Below, in pieces: positions 34,099 to 44,121 of a stretch of 64,000 nt of DNA (positions are counted from its first letter, which is position 1; every line of letters starts with the position of its first letter). The DNA is from Pseudomonas abieticivorans (lineage in GTDB: Bacteria > Pseudomonadota > Gammaproteobacteria > Pseudomonadales > Pseudomonadaceae). The stretch is from NCBI RefSeq assembly GCF_023509015.1, contig NZ_CP094975.1, forward strand, positions 4,457,501 to 4,521,500, read 5' to 3'. Below the pieces are notes generated by a model that was not told where the DNA came from, made no database searches, and saw nothing but the letters and a program-made list of their open reading frames with translations. Both the position numbers and the translations under genes were made by a program.

Positions 34099-35114
34099 GC
34101 CTGGATATTCAACAGGGCGTGTCCCTCAAACCGTTTAACACCTTCGGCATCGACGTGGCGGCGCGCTGGTTCACCCAGGCCCATAGCGACGCCGAGGTGC
34201 GCGAGGCGCTGGCCATGGCGGCCGAGCGCCAGTGGCCGGTATTGGTGATCGGCGGGGGCAGCAACCTGTTGCTCACCGCCGACGTCGACGCGCTGGTGCT
34301 GCGCATGGCCAGCCGCGGTATTCGCCTGCTCAGCGACGACGGCGACCAGGTGGTACTGGAGGCCGAGGCCGGCGAGCCATGGCACCCCTTCGTCGAGCAC
34401 AGCCTGGCGCTGGGCTTGTCGGGCCTGGAGAACCTCAGCCTGATCCCCGGTACGGTCGGCGCGGCGCCCATGCAGAACATTGGTGCCTACGGCGTCGAAA
34501 TCAAGGACGTGTTCGCCGGCCTCACCGCGCTGGACCGCCAGAGCGGCGAGCTGCGTGACTTCAGCTTGCAGGAATGTGCCTTCGGTTATCGCGACAGCCT
34601 GTTCAAGCGTGAGCCGGGGCGCTGGTTGATCTTGCGCGTGCGCTTCAATCTGCAACGCCACGCTACCTTGCACCTGGAATACGGCCCGGTGCGTCAGCGC
34701 CTGAGCGAGCAGGGTATCGAAATACCGACGCCAGGCGATGTCAGCCAGGCGATCTGCAGCATCCGCCGGGAAAAACTACCGGACCCGGCCGAGCTGGGCA
34801 ATGCCGGCAGCTTTTTCAAGAACCCGGTGGTACTGGCCGAGCTGGCTGCACGCATCAAGGTCGATCATCCAGGCTTGGTCGCCTACGCTCAAGCCGACGG
34901 GCAGATGAAACTGGCGGCCGGCTGGCTGATCGAGCAGGCCGGTTGGAAAGGCTTTCGCGAGGGTGATGCTGGCGTGCATCGTCTGCAATCGTTGGTACTG
35001 GTCAATTATGGCCAGGCCAGTGGCGGCCAGTTGCACGCCCTGGCCCAGCGTATCCAGGCCGACATCCTCGAACGCTTCGGCGTGAACTTGGAAATGGAAC
35101 CGAACCTGTATTGA
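34095..35114 (+). CDS. murB: UDP-N-acetylmuramate dehydrogenase
   Basis: A 339-residue type I MurB, the FAD enzyme reducing UDP-GlcNAc-enolpyruvate to UDP-MurNAc with NADPH. FAD-binding motif VLVIGGGSNLLLTADVDALV, then LSLIPGTVGAAPMQNIGAYG, and the catalytic Ser in LGNAGSFFKNPVV. Starts at GTG with a 4-bp overlap onto the phosphatase stop. It ends the lpxK-kdsB-ptp-murB envelope operon; the following gene is 31 bp on. Confidence 0.95.
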   Translation: MSLDIQQGVSLKPFNTFGIDVAARWFTQAHSDAEVREALAMAAERQWPVLVIGGGSNLLLTADVDALVLRMASRGIRLLSDDGDQVVLEAEAGEPWHPFVEHSLALGLSGLENLSLIPGTVGAAPMQNIGAYGVEIKDVFAGLTALDRQSGELRDFSLQECAFGYRDSLFKREPGRWLILRVRFNLQRHATLHLEYGPVRQRLSEQGIEIPTPGDVSQAICSIRREKLPDPAELGNAGSFFKNPVVLAELAARIKVDHPGLVAYAQADGQMKLAAGWLIEQAGWKGFREGDAGVHRLQSLVLVNYGQASGGQLHALAQRIQADILERFGVNLEMEPNLY

Positions 35115-35145
35115 TTTGCCAGAAAGGGATGGCAGGGGAGTAACC

Positions 35146-36099
35146 ATGGACAGTGTGGATCTGAATGTATTGCGCAGCGTGCTCCGATGGCGTGAAGCCG
35201 GGCGCGGCGTGCTGCTGTACACCGTGGTGCAGACCTGGGGCAGCGCACCTCGGCCGCCAGGGGCGATGCTGGCCTTGCGCGACGACGGCAAGGTGATCGG
35301 CTCGGTGTCGGGCGGGTGCATCGAAGATGATCTGATTGCCCGGTTGCACGACGGGCGCATCGACACCGCCGCCCCGGGCGTGGGGTGGATCACCTATGGC
35401 GTCAGCCGCGAAGAGGCGGCGCGTTTCGGCTTGCCGTGCGGCGGCACCCTGCGCCTGATCGAGGAGCGCGTCGGCGACCCGGCCTGGGTCGGTGAACTGT
35501 TGCGCCGCTGTGATGATCACGTGCTGGTGGCGCGCGAACTGGACCTGCTCACGGGGGCTGTCAGCCTGCATCCGTCATCGGCCGACGAATCCCTGTGCTT
35601 CGACGAACAGCGCCTGCGCGCGGTGTATGGGCCGCGCTGGCGCCTGTTATTGATTGGTGCCGGGCAATTGTCGCGCTACGTGTCTGAGATGGCCCGCATG
35701 CTCGATTTCGACGTGCTGATTTGCGACCCCCGTGAGGAATTCAACGAAGGTTGGGACCAACCCCATGCGCGCTTTGTGCCGGGCATGCCCGACGACGCCG
35801 TGCTGTCGATCCAGACCGACGAGCGCACCGCCATCGTCGCGTTGACCCATGACCCGCGGCTGGATGACATGGCGCTGCTCACGGCGCTGGACTCGCGTGC
35901 CTTTTATGTCGGCGCCCTGGGCTCCAGGGTCAACAGCGACAAACGCCGCGCCAACCTGGACGAACTTGGGCTCAGTGCCCAGGCGATCGAGCGTTTGCAC
36001 GGGCCGATCGGTGTGCACATCGGCAGCCATACCCCGGCGGAGATCGCCTTGTCGCTGATGGCTGAAATTGTCGCCATCAAGAACGGCGTACGCCCATGA
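35146..36099 (+). CDS. XdhC-family protein
   Basis: A 317-residue XdhC/CoxI-family protein: an N-terminal domain (YTVVQTWGSAPRPPGAMLAL, SVSGGCIEDDLIA) and a Rossmann domain (LLLIGAGQLSRYVSEMARML, then GALGSRVNSDKRRANL). XdhC proteins bind the molybdenum cofactor, help sulfurate it and insert it into xanthine-dehydrogenase-type enzymes. The start at 35146 is supported by AGGGGAG; 10 codons of upstream frame were dropped. Its stop overlaps a MocA-like gene. No molybdo-hydroxylase gene lies in the window. Confidence 0.85.
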   Translation: MDSVDLNVLRSVLRWREAGRGVLLYTVVQTWGSAPRPPGAMLALRDDGKVIGSVSGGCIEDDLIARLHDGRIDTAAPGVGWITYGVSREEAARFGLPCGGTLRLIEERVGDPAWVGELLRRCDDHVLVARELDLLTGAVSLHPSSADESLCFDEQRLRAVYGPRWRLLLIGAGQLSRYVSEMARMLDFDVLICDPREEFNEGWDQPHARFVPGMPDDAVLSIQTDERTAIVALTHDPRLDDMALLTALDSRAFYVGALGSRVNSDKRRANLDELGLSAQAIERLHGPIGVHIGSHTPAEIALSLMAEIVAIKNGVRP

Positions 36100-36674
36100 A
36101 GCCCTGCGCGGTGGTGTTGGCGGCGGGTGAGGGCCGGCGATTCCGCCAGGCGGCCGGCAGCGGGCAAAACAAATTACTGGCTCTGTGCAGGGGGTTGGAC
36201 GGCATCGAGCGACCGGTCATCGAGCAGGTGCTGTTCAGTTTGCAAGGCGTGGCCGAGCGCATTCTGGTGGTCACCCGCCCAGGCCCGGTGGCGCAATTGG
36301 CCTTGGCCTGTGGCTGCGAGGTGCTGGCGTTCGACTCTTCGGGCATGGGCGAAAGCATCGCCGGCGCGGTGGCGGCGTGTGCCGATGAGGCGGGGTGGTT
36401 GATGGTGCTGGGGGACATGCCGTTCATTCGCCCGGATACTTTTCGCGCCGTGGTAGCGGCCTCTTCTGAAAGCGTCATTGCCGTGCCTGAGGCGCAGGCC
36501 GGTTACGGTCATCCGGTAGCCTTTGGCAAAGCGTTCGGCCCGGCGTTGATGGCGCTGCAGGGTGATCAAGGCGCACGCAAGCTATTGGCGCCTGAGGTGG
36601 TGCGGGTGGTGGCGGTGTCTGATTCGGGAATTTATTGGGATGTGGATGTGCCTGAGCGGCTGGTGTTTCAGTAG
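36096..36674 (+). CDS. MocA-like molybdopterin nucleotidyltransferase
   Basis: A 192-residue NTP-transferase of the MobA/MocA group. The N-terminal nucleotide loop is CAVVLAAGEGRRFRQAAG, with a longer than usual insert before the usual Lys (GQNKLLALCRG). The metal-binding Asp follows in LMVLGDMPFIRPDTF, then GYGHPVAFGKAFGPALMAL and GIYWDVDVPERL. By pairing with XdhC it probably attaches CMP to the molybdenum cofactor. Overlaps the xdhC stop (ATGA) and is followed by a strong terminator. Confidence 0.82.
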   Translation: MKPCAVVLAAGEGRRFRQAAGSGQNKLLALCRGLDGIERPVIEQVLFSLQGVAERILVVTRPGPVAQLALACGCEVLAFDSSGMGESIAGAVAACADEAGWLMVLGDMPFIRPDTFRAVVAASSESVIAVPEAQAGYGHPVAFGKAFGPALMALQGDQGARKLLAPEVVRVVAVSDSGIYWDVDVPERLVFQ

Positions 36675-36720
36675 CAAGCGCGGCCCGTGAGGGCCCCAGG
36701 CAGCACAAAACCGGAAGACA

Positions 36721-36760
36721 TAAAAAAGCCCCCGCTGCATCACTGCAGCGGGGGCTTTTT
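36721..36760. terminator. Bidirectional terminator between mocA-like gene and rne
   Basis: GCCCCCGCTGCA (36728-36739) and its exact inverse (36744-36755) close on TCAC. An A run precedes and TTTTT follows, so it serves both convergent genes. Confidence 0.92.
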
Positions 36761-36774
36761 CATGGCCGGTGGAG

Positions 36775-39700
36775 TCAGGCGAGTGGTTTAGGCTCGTGGG
36801 CTTCTTCCAGGGCTTTTGGGTGGTGCTCGATCACGTCTTCAACCGACTGCAGGTTCTCGTCGAACGATGCAGCACTGGCGTCTTCGACAACTGGTGCGGC
36901 GCTTGGCTGTGCAGCGGCGGCAGCGGCGGCTGCTTCGGCTTCACGCTTGCGACGACGCACTTCGCGAGGGTCGTTAGGGGCGCGACCATTGCTCAGTACT
37001 ACCGGAGCGGCTTCTACTGGAGCTGCCTCTACGACTGGAGCAGGCTCGGCGGCCACAACGGCTTCTTGAACCACTGGGGCTTCTACGACCGGCGCTTCGA
37101 CGACCACAGGGGCCACTTCGACGACAGGCGCTTCAACCACCGGTGCAACCTCGACCACGGGGGCCGGGGCAGGTTCGGCTTCGATCACGGCCGGGGTGAA
37201 CTCAACCGTTTCTGCCTTGGCAGGTTCCGGTTGGAATTCAACCACGGGGGCGGCGACTTCTTCGGCAGCGTGGGGCGTGGCTGCTTCAAAAACCGCGGCA
37301 ACCGGTTGCTCCACCACAGGTGCGGGGCTGAAGTCCAACGGGTGCTGGATTTCGGCAGGCTTGCTGGTTTCGACCACAGGTGTTGCTTGGGCAACCACCG
37401 GGGCTTGGACGGCAGGTACTTCCACGACCGGTGCTTGAGCTACTGGCGCTTCCACGGCAGCCGGCTCGAACACTTCAGGTTTGGCTTCGACAGCAGCGGT
37501 GGCGCGTTCAGCTTCAACGTGGGCCTGGGCCTCGGCTGGGGCGCTGATCACGCTGCTGGCAACGGCGGCGGTCACGGCCAGGCCTGCAGCCAGTTCGTCG
37601 CTGGAAGCTTCGCCCGACTCATTGCCTTCTTCCGAACCTTCCACTTCGTTGCCGTTGGCATCACGCTGACGCTCACGACGGTTGCTGCGACGACGCTGGC
37701 CACGGGAGCGGCGGCGTGGGCGATCACCTTCGGCGCCGTCCTGACCATCATCCTGCAGGGCTTCTTCGTTCGGCAGCAGTTCTTCGTCCAGTGCTTCGGC
37801 TTTTTCAGCTTGCTCGGCCTGTGGCGCACGCTCTTCACGTGGCGGGCGCGGTGCGCGCTCTTCACGTGGGGCACGTTCTTCACGCGGTGCACGCTCTTCA
37901 CGTGGTGCGCGTTCTTCACGCGGTGCACGTTCTTCGCGAGGGGCACGTTCTTCACGTGGTGCACGTTCCGGGCGTTCTTCACGTACGGCTGGCGCTACGG
38001 CGTCCAGCGGCTCGCGCAGTTCGCGTACCGGGCGGTCTTCACGTGGGCGACGCTCTTCGCGCGGGGCACGGGGCTCGCGAGGTGGGCGTGGCGCGCGTTC
38101 TTCACGGGCAGCCGGTGCATCTTCGCGGGCTTCGCGTGGCGCACGTTCTTCGCGCGGGGCGCGTTCTTCACGTGGCTTGCGCTCTTCGTCGCGACGACCG
38201 TTGCGGTTACGGCTTTGCTGGCGGCCGTTACGGCGTTCTTCGTTGCGCTGCGGGCGCTCGGTGGCCGGCTTTTCGACCACGGTGGCGGCCGGTGCAACAG
38301 GCTCTTCCTTGGTGGCGAACAGGCTGACCAGCGACTTTACCAGGCCCTTGAACAGACTTGGCTCAGGCAGGGCAGGGGCGGCAACGGGTGCGGCGACCGG
38401 TTGTTCAACCGAGGCCGGAACTGGCGCGGAAGTGCGCGGCGGTGCGGTTTTGACCGCTGCTTCCTGGCGAACCAGGGTGCGAGTGGCGGCGACCGGTTGC
38501 ACTTCTTCCACTTCGGCTGCGGCGATCTCGTAGCTCGATTGGCTGTTCTGGGCTTCCGGGCTGTCGTCGCGCAGGCGCTGAACTTCGAAATGCGGGGTTT
38601 CGAGGTGGTCGTTCGGCAGGATAACGATGCGCGCACGGGTGCGCAGTTCGATCTTGGTGATCGAGTTGCGTTTCTCGTTGAGCAGGAAGGCTGCGACCGG
38701 GATCGGCACTTGCGCGCGAACTTCGGCGGTGCGGTCCTTCAGGGCTTCTTCTTCGATCAGGCGCAGGATGGCCAGCGACAGCGATTCGACGTCGCGGATG
38801 ATGCCGGTGCCGTTGCAACGCGGGCAGACGATGCCGCTGCTCTCGCCCAGGGAAGGGCGCAGGCGCTGACGGGACATTTCCAGCAGGCCGAAGCGCGAGA
38901 TGCGGCCGACCTGGACGCGGGCGCGGTCGGCTTCCAGGCATTCGCGGACTTTTTCTTCCACGGCGCGCTGGTTCTTGGCTGGGGTCATGTCGATGAAGTC
39001 GATCACGATCAGGCCGCCGATGTCACGCAGGCGCAATTGGCGAGCGATTTCTTCGGCTGCTTCCAGGTTGGTCTGCAGCGCGGTTTCTTCGATGTCGCTG
39101 CCTTTGGTGGCGCGCGCCGAGTTGATGTCGATGGACACCAGGGCTTCGGTCGGGTCGATCACGATGGAGCCGCCGGAAGGCAGTTCGACCACGCGCTGGA
39201 AAGCGGTCTCGATCTGGCTTTCGATCTGGAAGCGGTTGAACAGCGGTACGCTGTCTTCGTACAGCTTGATCTTGCTGGCGTACTGCGGCATCACCTGGCG
39301 GATGAAGGTCAGGGCTTCTTCCTGGGCTTCGACGCTGTCGATCAGCACTTCGCCGATGTCCTGGCGCAGGTAGTCGCGGATCGCGCGGATGATCACGTTG
39401 CTTTCCTGGTAGATCAGGAACGGCGCGGAGCGGTCCAGCGAGGCTTCTTTGATGGCGGTCCAGAGCTGCAGCAGGTAATCCAGGTCCCACTGCATTTCTT
39501 CGCTGCTGCGGCCAAGGCCGGCAGTGCGCACGATCAGGCCCATGTCGGCGGGGGCGACCAGGCCGTTCAGCGCTTCACGCAGTTCGTTGCGTTCTTCGCC
39601 TTCGATGCGGCGCGAGATGCCGCCGGCACGCGGGTTGTTCGGCATCAGTACCAGGTAACGGCCGGCCAGGCTGATGAACGTGGTCAGGGCGGCGCCCTTG

Positions 39701-40026
39701 TTGCCACGCTCTTCTTTCTCGACCTGCACGATGACTTCCTGGCCTTCGCTCAGGACGTCCTTGATGTTGACGCGGCCTTCGGGGGCTTTCTTGAAGTATT
39801 CGCGGGAGATTTCTTTGAGGGGCAGGAAGCCATGGCGCTCAGAGCCGAAATCGACAAAGGCAGCCTCAAGGCTCGGTTCGATGCGAGTGATTCGGCCTTT
39901 ATAGATGTTGGCCTTTTTCTGCTCGCGTGCACCGGATTCGATGTCCAGGTCATAGAGGCGCTGGCCATCTACCAGTGCAACACGCAACTCTTCGGGTTGA
40001 GTTGCGTTAATCAGCATTCTTTTCAT
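36775..40026 (-). CDS. rne: Ribonuclease E
   Basis: A 1083-residue RNase E, the endonuclease core of the RNA degradosome. The catalytic half holds an S1 domain (about residues 36-120), the metal-binding Asp300 ([13 protein letters not shown]) and Asp343 ([11 protein letters not shown]), and the zinc-link CPRC at 401-404. The C-terminal half is disordered: Arg/Glu-rich tracts (about six perfect EERAPR units), acidic stretches, then Ala/Val/Pro/Glu-rich repeats to the end. Start [10 protein letters not shown] as in E. coli; 16 upstream in-frame codons were dropped. There is no clear ribosome-binding site. The long 5' region fits autoregulation of rne mRNA. Confidence 0.95.
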   Translation of the reverse strand: MKRMLINATQPEELRVALVDGQRLYDLDIESGAREQKKANIYKGRITRIEPSLEAAFVDFGSERHGFLPLKEISREYFKKAPEGRVNIKDVLSEGQEVIVQVEKEERGNKGAALTTFISLAGRYLVLMPNNPRAGGISRRIEGEERNELREALNGLVAPADMGLIVRTAGLGRSSEEMQWDLDYLLQLWTAIKEASLDRSAPFLIYQESNVIIRAIRDYLRQDIGEVLIDSVEAQEEALTFIRQVMPQYASKIKLYEDSVPLFNRFQIESQIETAFQRVVELPSGGSIVIDPTEALVSIDINSARATKGSDIEETALQTNLEAAEEIARQLRLRDIGGLIVIDFIDMTPAKNQRAVEEKVRECLEADRARVQVGRISRFGLLEMSRQRLRPSLGESSGIVCPRCNGTGIIRDVESLSLAILRLIEEEALKDRTAEVRAQVPIPVAAFLLNEKRNSITKIELRTRARIVILPNDHLETPHFEVQRLRDDSPEAQNSQSSYEIAAAEVEEVQPVAATRTLVRQEAAVKTAPPRTSAPVPASVEQPVAAPVAAPALPEPSLFKGLVKSLVSLFATKEEPVAPAATVVEKPATERPQRNEERRNGRQQSRNRNGRRDEERKPREERAPREERAPREAREDAPAAREERAPRPPREPRAPREERRPREDRPVRELREPLDAVAPAVREERPERAPREERAPREERAPREERAPREERAPREERAPREERAPRPPREERAPQAEQAEKAEALDEELLPNEEALQDDGQDGAEGDRPRRRSRGQRRRSNRRERQRDANGNEVEGSEEGNESGEASSDELAAGLAVTAAVASSVISAPAEAQAHVEAERATAAVEAKPEVFEPAAVEAPVAQAPVVEVPAVQAPVVAQATPVVETSKPAEIQHPLDFSPAPVVEQPVAAVFEAATPHAAEEVAAPVVEFQPEPAKAETVEFTPAVIEAEPAPAPVVEVAPVVEAPVVEVAPVVVEAPVVEAPVVQEAVVAAEPAPVVEAAPVEAAPVVLSNGRAPNDPREVRRRKREAEAAAAAAAAQPSAAPVVEDASAASFDENLQSVEDVIEHHPKALEEAHEPKPLA
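37852..37968 (-). repeat. 18-bp coding repeats for EERAPR in RNase E
   Basis: About six successive 18-bp units encode EERAPR, with further diverged copies on both sides. Third codon positions differ between units, so the repeat is kept at protein level. They form an Arg-rich, probably RNA-binding tract. Confidence 0.85.
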
Positions 40027-40770
40027 GTAGTACCGTCGGTTTCCGGGCTGCCGGAAACGGCGTTCGGCACACACGACTTCTCACGGTCGGTGTCAGGTGC
40101 GTCAGCAGTGGCGGGGCCACTCCAGTGTCTAGCGATGTTCGACCAATGGGGGCGAAGTCGCGACGACGCGTCCTGCTTGCTGTGGTGTCAAAAGCACTCA
40201 GTCAGGAGGAGGAATCAAAGGTCTTGCCGTGGACGCCGATAAGCGTCTTGATCAAGGACCGGGTCCGTTCGATCAGTGCCTGGGGCGCCTGGTCGATCTG
40301 AGCCGGTGCTACACGGTCCGACAATTGTGCATCTCCACCCTACACGTATCCCTGATAATTCGGGTGCTGCCGCGCGCTGAATCCGCAACGGGTTGGCATT
40401 TATCGCAGGCAGTTGTCGGTTGCCTGCGCATTATGGCTAAGGCTTTGTGTTTCCGAAGCAGTCGCCAGTACCGAGTGAAAACGACCACGCTATCAAGGAG
40501 AGGCATCGAAAAAAAACAGAAAATGAGTGCACGAACACCGCTCTTTTTGGTCTTTTTCCGGTCTTCTCTCATCTGCGCCGGCTACGTTGCAAAGCACTCC
40601 GTAAACTAGCGAAAACCCCGTCGGACGGCCTCGCGTCCTCAATGAATTGCGTCGGCAAGGGCCGGTTAATGACCGCTTGTCCACTTGCCAGCCGCTTATG
40701 GCGGCGTTCGCGACTATAGCAGCAATCATTAAGTGCTTCAAATCCATAAAAAATTGTTATCATTCCCGCC
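40027..40770. promoter_or_regulatory. rne-rluC divergent intergenic region (744 bp)
   Basis: No convincing gene in either strand. It must hold both promoters and, by analogy with other gamma-proteobacteria, a long rne leader that lets RNase E cut its own message. The last 80 bp before rluC are AT-rich, with TATAGC and TATCAT hexamers as weak -10 candidates. Neither rne nor rluC has a clear Shine-Dalgarno sequence. Confidence 0.55.
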
Positions 40771-41727
40771 ATGACGACTACAACCTCTCCAACCTCCGGC
40801 GTCCAGCTGATCGAGGTTGCGCCGGAACTTGCCGGCCAACGTATTGATAACTTTCTGATTAACGTGCTCAAGGGTGTGCCTAAAACCCTGGTCTATCGCA
40901 TTGTTCGCAAGGGCGAAGTGCGCGTTAACAAGGGAAGGATCAAGCCCGAGTACAAAATCCAGGCCGGGGACATCATCCGCGTGCCGCCCGTTCGTCTGCC
41001 CGAACGCGACGAGCCGGTGCCGGTTGCCCAGGGTTTGTTGCAGCGCCTGGAGGCGGCCATTGTCTACGAGGACAAGGCCCTTATCGTGCTCAACAAGCCG
41101 GCCGGCATCGCCGTGCATGGCGGCAGCGGCCTGACCTTTGGCGTGATCGAGGCCTTTCGTCAGATGCGCCCGGATGCCAAGGAGTTGGAGCTGGTGCACC
41201 GCCTGGACCGCGACACGTCGGGCCTGTTGATGATCGCCAAGAAGCGCAGCATGTTGCGCCACCTGCACGCGGCCTTGCGTGGCGATGGCGTGGACAAGCG
41301 CTACATGGCGCTGGTGCGCGGCCATTGGGCTACGGCCCAGAAGTCGGTGCGCGCGCCGCTGGCCAAGAGCAACCTGCGTTCGGGCGAGCGCATGGTCGAG
41401 GTCAACGAAGAAGGCAAGGAGGCCCTGACGATGTTCAAGGTACTGCGCCGCTTCGGTGATTTCGCCACCATGGTCGAGGCGCGGCCGATTACCGGGCGTA
41501 CCCACCAGATTCGTGTGCATACCCTGCATGCCGGGCACGCCATTGCCGGTGACAGCAAATACGGCGACGAAGACTTCAGCCGTGAGATTCGCGACCTGGG
41601 CGGCAAACGCCTGTTCCTGCACGCCTACCAATTGACCGTGCCGCTGCCCGATGGTGGTGAGCTCAAGCTCGAAGCGCCGGTGGATGAAATGTGGGCTAAA
41701 ACCGTGGAGCGTTTGCTTGCGCCGTGA
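40771..41727 (+). CDS. rluC: 23S rRNA pseudouridine synthase RluC
   Basis: A 318-residue RluA-family enzyme that makes pseudouridines at 955, 2504 and 2580 of 23S rRNA (E. coli numbers). The N-terminal S4 RNA-binding domain ([38 protein letters not shown]) precedes the catalytic motif [19 protein letters not shown] with its Asp, and [20 protein letters not shown]. Divergent from rne, the same pairing as in E. coli. The ATG has no visible ribosome-binding site (CATTCCCGCC before it). Confidence 0.93.
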   Translation: MTTTTSPTSGVQLIEVAPELAGQRIDNFLINVLKGVPKTLVYRIVRKGEVRVNKGRIKPEYKIQAGDIIRVPPVRLPERDEPVPVAQGLLQRLEAAIVYEDKALIVLNKPAGIAVHGGSGLTFGVIEAFRQMRPDAKELELVHRLDRDTSGLLMIAKKRSMLRHLHAALRGDGVDKRYMALVRGHWATAQKSVRAPLAKSNLRSGERMVEVNEEGKEALTMFKVLRRFGDFATMVEARPITGRTHQIRVHTLHAGHAIAGDSKYGDEDFSREIRDLGGKRLFLHAYQLTVPLPDGGELKLEAPVDEMWAKTVERLLAP

Positions 41728-42379
41728 TTACCAACTGCTGATTTTTGACTGGGACGGCACCCTGGCTGACTCCATTGGTCGGATTGTCGAGGCCATGAAG
41801 GTCGCGGCGCGCGCTGCCGGTTATCCGGAGCGGGGCGACGAGGCCATCAAGGGCATCATCGGCCTGGCGCTTCCAGAGGCAATTCTTACGCTGTATCCGG
41901 AAATGGATGACGGACAAGTCATTGCCTTTCGTCAACACTATGCCGATTGCTACATGGCCATGGATGCCGAGCCTTCGCCGCTGTTCCCAGGCGTGCTGGA
42001 GTCGCTTGAAGCGTTTCGCGCGGCCGGCTATCGCCTGGCGGTGGCCACCGGCAAGGCCCGTCGCGGGCTGGACCGGGTGTTGCAGGCGCACGGTTGGGAG
42101 GATTATTTCGACATCACCCGTGCTGCCGATGAAACCCGCAGCAAGCCGCACCCTCTGATGCTGGAAGAGATCCTCGCCCATTGCCAGGTAGCCCCGCAAA
42201 AGGCCCTGATGGTCGGTGATTCGGCGTTTGACTTGTTGATGGCCAACAATGCGGGTATGGACAGCGTGGCGGTCGGTTATGGCGCCATGGCCCTGGATGC
42301 GTTGCGGGTTCATCAGCCCAGGTTGGCGATTGAGCGGTTCACGGATTTGCACGCCTGGCTGAACCAGCCGGCGCCCTGA
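41717..42379 (+). CDS. HAD-family phosphatase (phosphoglycolate phosphatase-like)
   Basis: A 220-residue HAD hydrolase. Motif I is [11 protein letters not shown], motif [13 protein letters not shown], motif III with the conserved Lys SKPHPLML, and motif [18 protein letters not shown] helical cap between motifs I and II makes it subfamily IA. TTG 41717 ([10 protein letters not shown]) with GGAG upstream is the most likely start, overlapping the end of rluC by 11 bp; the frame extends further upstream inside rluC. Substrate unknown. Confidence 0.85.
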   Translation: MRRDYQLLIFDWDGTLADSIGRIVEAMKVAARAAGYPERGDEAIKGIIGLALPEAILTLYPEMDDGQVIAFRQHYADCYMAMDAEPSPLFPGVLESLEAFRAAGYRLAVATGKARRGLDRVLQAHGWEDYFDITRAADETRSKPHPLMLEEILAHCQVAPQKALMVGDSAFDLLMANNAGMDSVAVGYGAMALDALRVHQPRLAIERFTDLHAWLNQPAP

Positions 42380-42401
42380 TTTTTGTCGGAGAAGCTGAAC
42401 G

Positions 42402-43385
42402 ATGTCGGATGAATGGAAAGCGCCGAGCGCGGAAAAAAGCAGTGACGACAAGAGTTGGCAGCTGCTGGAAAAAACCTTGCTGGCCAGTGTCCAGGAGCAG
42501 CGCCGCTCGCGCCGCTGGGGGATTTTCTTCAAGCTGCTGACCTTTATTTACCTGTTTGGCGCGCTGGTGTTGTTCACCCCGCTGATGGACATGGAAAAAA
42601 GCGCTACGCGCGGCTCGGGCTATACCGCGCTGATCGAGGTGCGCGGCATGATCGCCGACCAGGAGGCCGCCAGCGCCGACAACATCATCGGCAGCCTGCG
42701 TGCCGCCTTTGAAGACACCAAGGTCAAGGGCGTGGTCCTGCGCATCAACAGCCCGGGCGGCAGCCCGGTGCAGGCCGGTTACGTCGTCGACGAGATCCGC
42801 CGCCTGCGCAAGGAGCATCCAGACGTCAAGCTGTACGCGGTGATCACCGACCTCGGCGCTTCGGGGGCCTATTACATTGCCAGTGCCGCCGACCAGATCT
42901 ACGCCGACAAGGCCAGCCTGGTGGGTTCCATTGGCGTGACGGCGGCCGGCTACGGCTTTGTCGGTACCATGGAGAAGCTGGGTGTGGAGCGCCGCGCCTA
43001 CACGTCGGGCGAGCACAAATCGTTTCTCGACCCGTTCCAGCCGCAGAAAGCTGACGAAACCAAGTTCTGGCAGGGTGTGCTCGACACCACCCACAACCAA
43101 TTCATCTCGGTGGTCAAGCAGGGCCGTGGTGATCGCCTGAAAGACAAGGAGCACCCGGAGCTGTTCTCGGGGTTGATCTGGTCGGGCGAGCAGGCGCTGC
43201 AACTGGGCTTGATCGATGGGCTGGGCAATGCCAGTTCGGTGGCCCGCGATGTAATCGGTGAAAAAGAGCTGGTCGACTTCACCGTTCAGGATTCGGCGTT
43301 CGACCGTTTCTCCAAAAAGCTGGGCACCAGCGTGGCTGAAGAGCTGGCCATGCGCCTGGGCTTCAACGGTCCAGCCTTGCGTTAA
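42402..43385 (+). CDS. S49-family signal peptide peptidase (SppA/SohB-like)
   Basis: A 327-residue, single-domain S49 serine protease anchored in the inner membrane. The hydrophobic anchor is GIFFKLLTFIYLFGALVLF near residues 39-57. The Ser nucleophile lies in VITDLGASGAYYIASAA and the Lys base follows in the DQIYADKASLVGSIGVTA region. Such enzymes degrade cleaved signal peptides. It follows the HAD gene by 22 bp and is probably in the rluC operon. Confidence 0.88.
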   Translation: MSDEWKAPSAEKSSDDKSWQLLEKTLLASVQEQRRSRRWGIFFKLLTFIYLFGALVLFTPLMDMEKSATRGSGYTALIEVRGMIADQEAASADNIIGSLRAAFEDTKVKGVVLRINSPGGSPVQAGYVVDEIRRLRKEHPDVKLYAVITDLGASGAYYIASAADQIYADKASLVGSIGVTAAGYGFVGTMEKLGVERRAYTSGEHKSFLDPFQPQKADETKFWQGVLDTTHNQFISVVKQGRGDRLKDKEHPELFSGLIWSGEQALQLGLIDGLGNASSVARDVIGEKELVDFTVQDSAFDRFSKKLGTSVAEELAMRLGFNGPALR

Positions 43386-43390
43386 CTTCT

Positions 43391-43444
43391 TTCGCGGATG
43401 AATCCGCGCCTACGAACCCCTGTAGGCGCTGATTTATCCGCGAA
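43391..43444. repeat. REP palindrome between sppA-like gene and maf
   Basis: TTCGCGGAT and its exact inverse ATCCGCGAA form the outer stem, with GCGCCTAC/GTAGGCGC as inner stem. It lies between convergent genes and can act as a shared terminator or mRNA stabiliser. Confidence 0.88.
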
Positions 43445-43448
43445 CGCT

Positions 43449-44027
43449 TCACGGCACCGCCACACCTTCCTGAATCAACATATCCACCAAGCGAATCAAC
43501 GGCAGCCCCACCAGGCTGGTCGCGTCCGGCCCGTGGGTGCTTTGGAACAGGCTCACGCCCAATCCCTCGGCCTTGAAGCTGCCAGCACAGTCATACGGCT
43601 GCTCGGCCTGCAGGTAGCGCTGGATGGTCGCCAGGCTCAATTCGCGCATCTGCACGGTGAAGGGGATGCAATCGACCTGGCACTCGCCCGTGGCGCTGTT
43701 GAGTAGCGCAAGGCCGGTGAGGAAGGTCACCTGCGTGCCGCTGGCCTCCAGCAGTTGCGCGCAGGCGTTGTCGAAAGTGTGCGGCTTGCCAAGAATTTGC
43801 TCGCCCAATACGGCGACCTGGTCTGAGCCAATGATAAGATGTGCCGGATGGCTGCCCGCCAGGGCTCGGGCTTTCTCTTCGGCCAGGCGCCGCACCAGTT
43901 TTTCCGCGGGCTCGTCGGGTTGCCGGCTTTCGTCGATATCCGGCGAGCTGCAGGTGAACGGCAAGCGCAGGCGCGCGAGTAATTCGCGGCGGTAGGGGGA
44001 GCTGGAAGCGAGGTGCAAGGGCAGCAT
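43449..44027 (-). CDS. Maf/YceF nucleotide pyrophosphatase
   Basis: A 192-residue Maf-family pyrophosphatase. It opens LHLASSSPYRRELLARLRLP and has the catalytic region LIIGSDQVAVLGEQILGKP, then SFKAEGLGVSLFQSTHGPD. YceF-type members hydrolyse 7-methyl-GTP and similar modified nucleotides. ATG 44027 has AGGAG about 7 nt before it and fits family length; the frame opens 21 codons earlier. It lies divergent from yceD-rpmF, the same order as E. coli yceF-yceD-rpmF. Confidence 0.9.
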   Translation of the reverse strand: MLPLHLASSSPYRRELLARLRLPFTCSSPDIDESRQPDEPAEKLVRRLAEEKARALAGSHPAHLIIGSDQVAVLGEQILGKPHTFDNACAQLLEASGTQVTFLTGLALLNSATGECQVDCIPFTVQMRELSLATIQRYLQAEQPYDCAGSFKAEGLGVSLFQSTHGPDATSLVGLPLIRLVDMLIQEGVAVP

Positions 44028-44083
44028 GCGAGACTCCTGATGATGAATGGTGATTCTAACACCGCTATCAGGCCGAATTTCCT

Positions 44084-44112
44084 TTGACACACGATGGGGT
44101 CCTCCCTAGAAT
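44084..44112 (+). promoter_or_regulatory. Sigma70 promoter of yceD-rpmF-plsX
   Basis: TTGACA (44084-44089), exactly 17 bp, then TAGAAT (44107-44112): near-consensus. Transcription should start at about 44119, only 2-4 nt before the yceD ATG at 44122, implying a leaderless message. Confidence 0.8.
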
Positions 44113-44121
44113 GCTGCGCCT

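Noticed and set aside
36769..40242. Very long open frame on the plus strand opposite rne (1157 codons)
   Set aside because: It is the antisense shadow of RNase E; its Phe/Arg/Gly-rich and His-rich runs mirror the Glu/Arg/Ala repeats, and it has no ribosome-binding site or family features.
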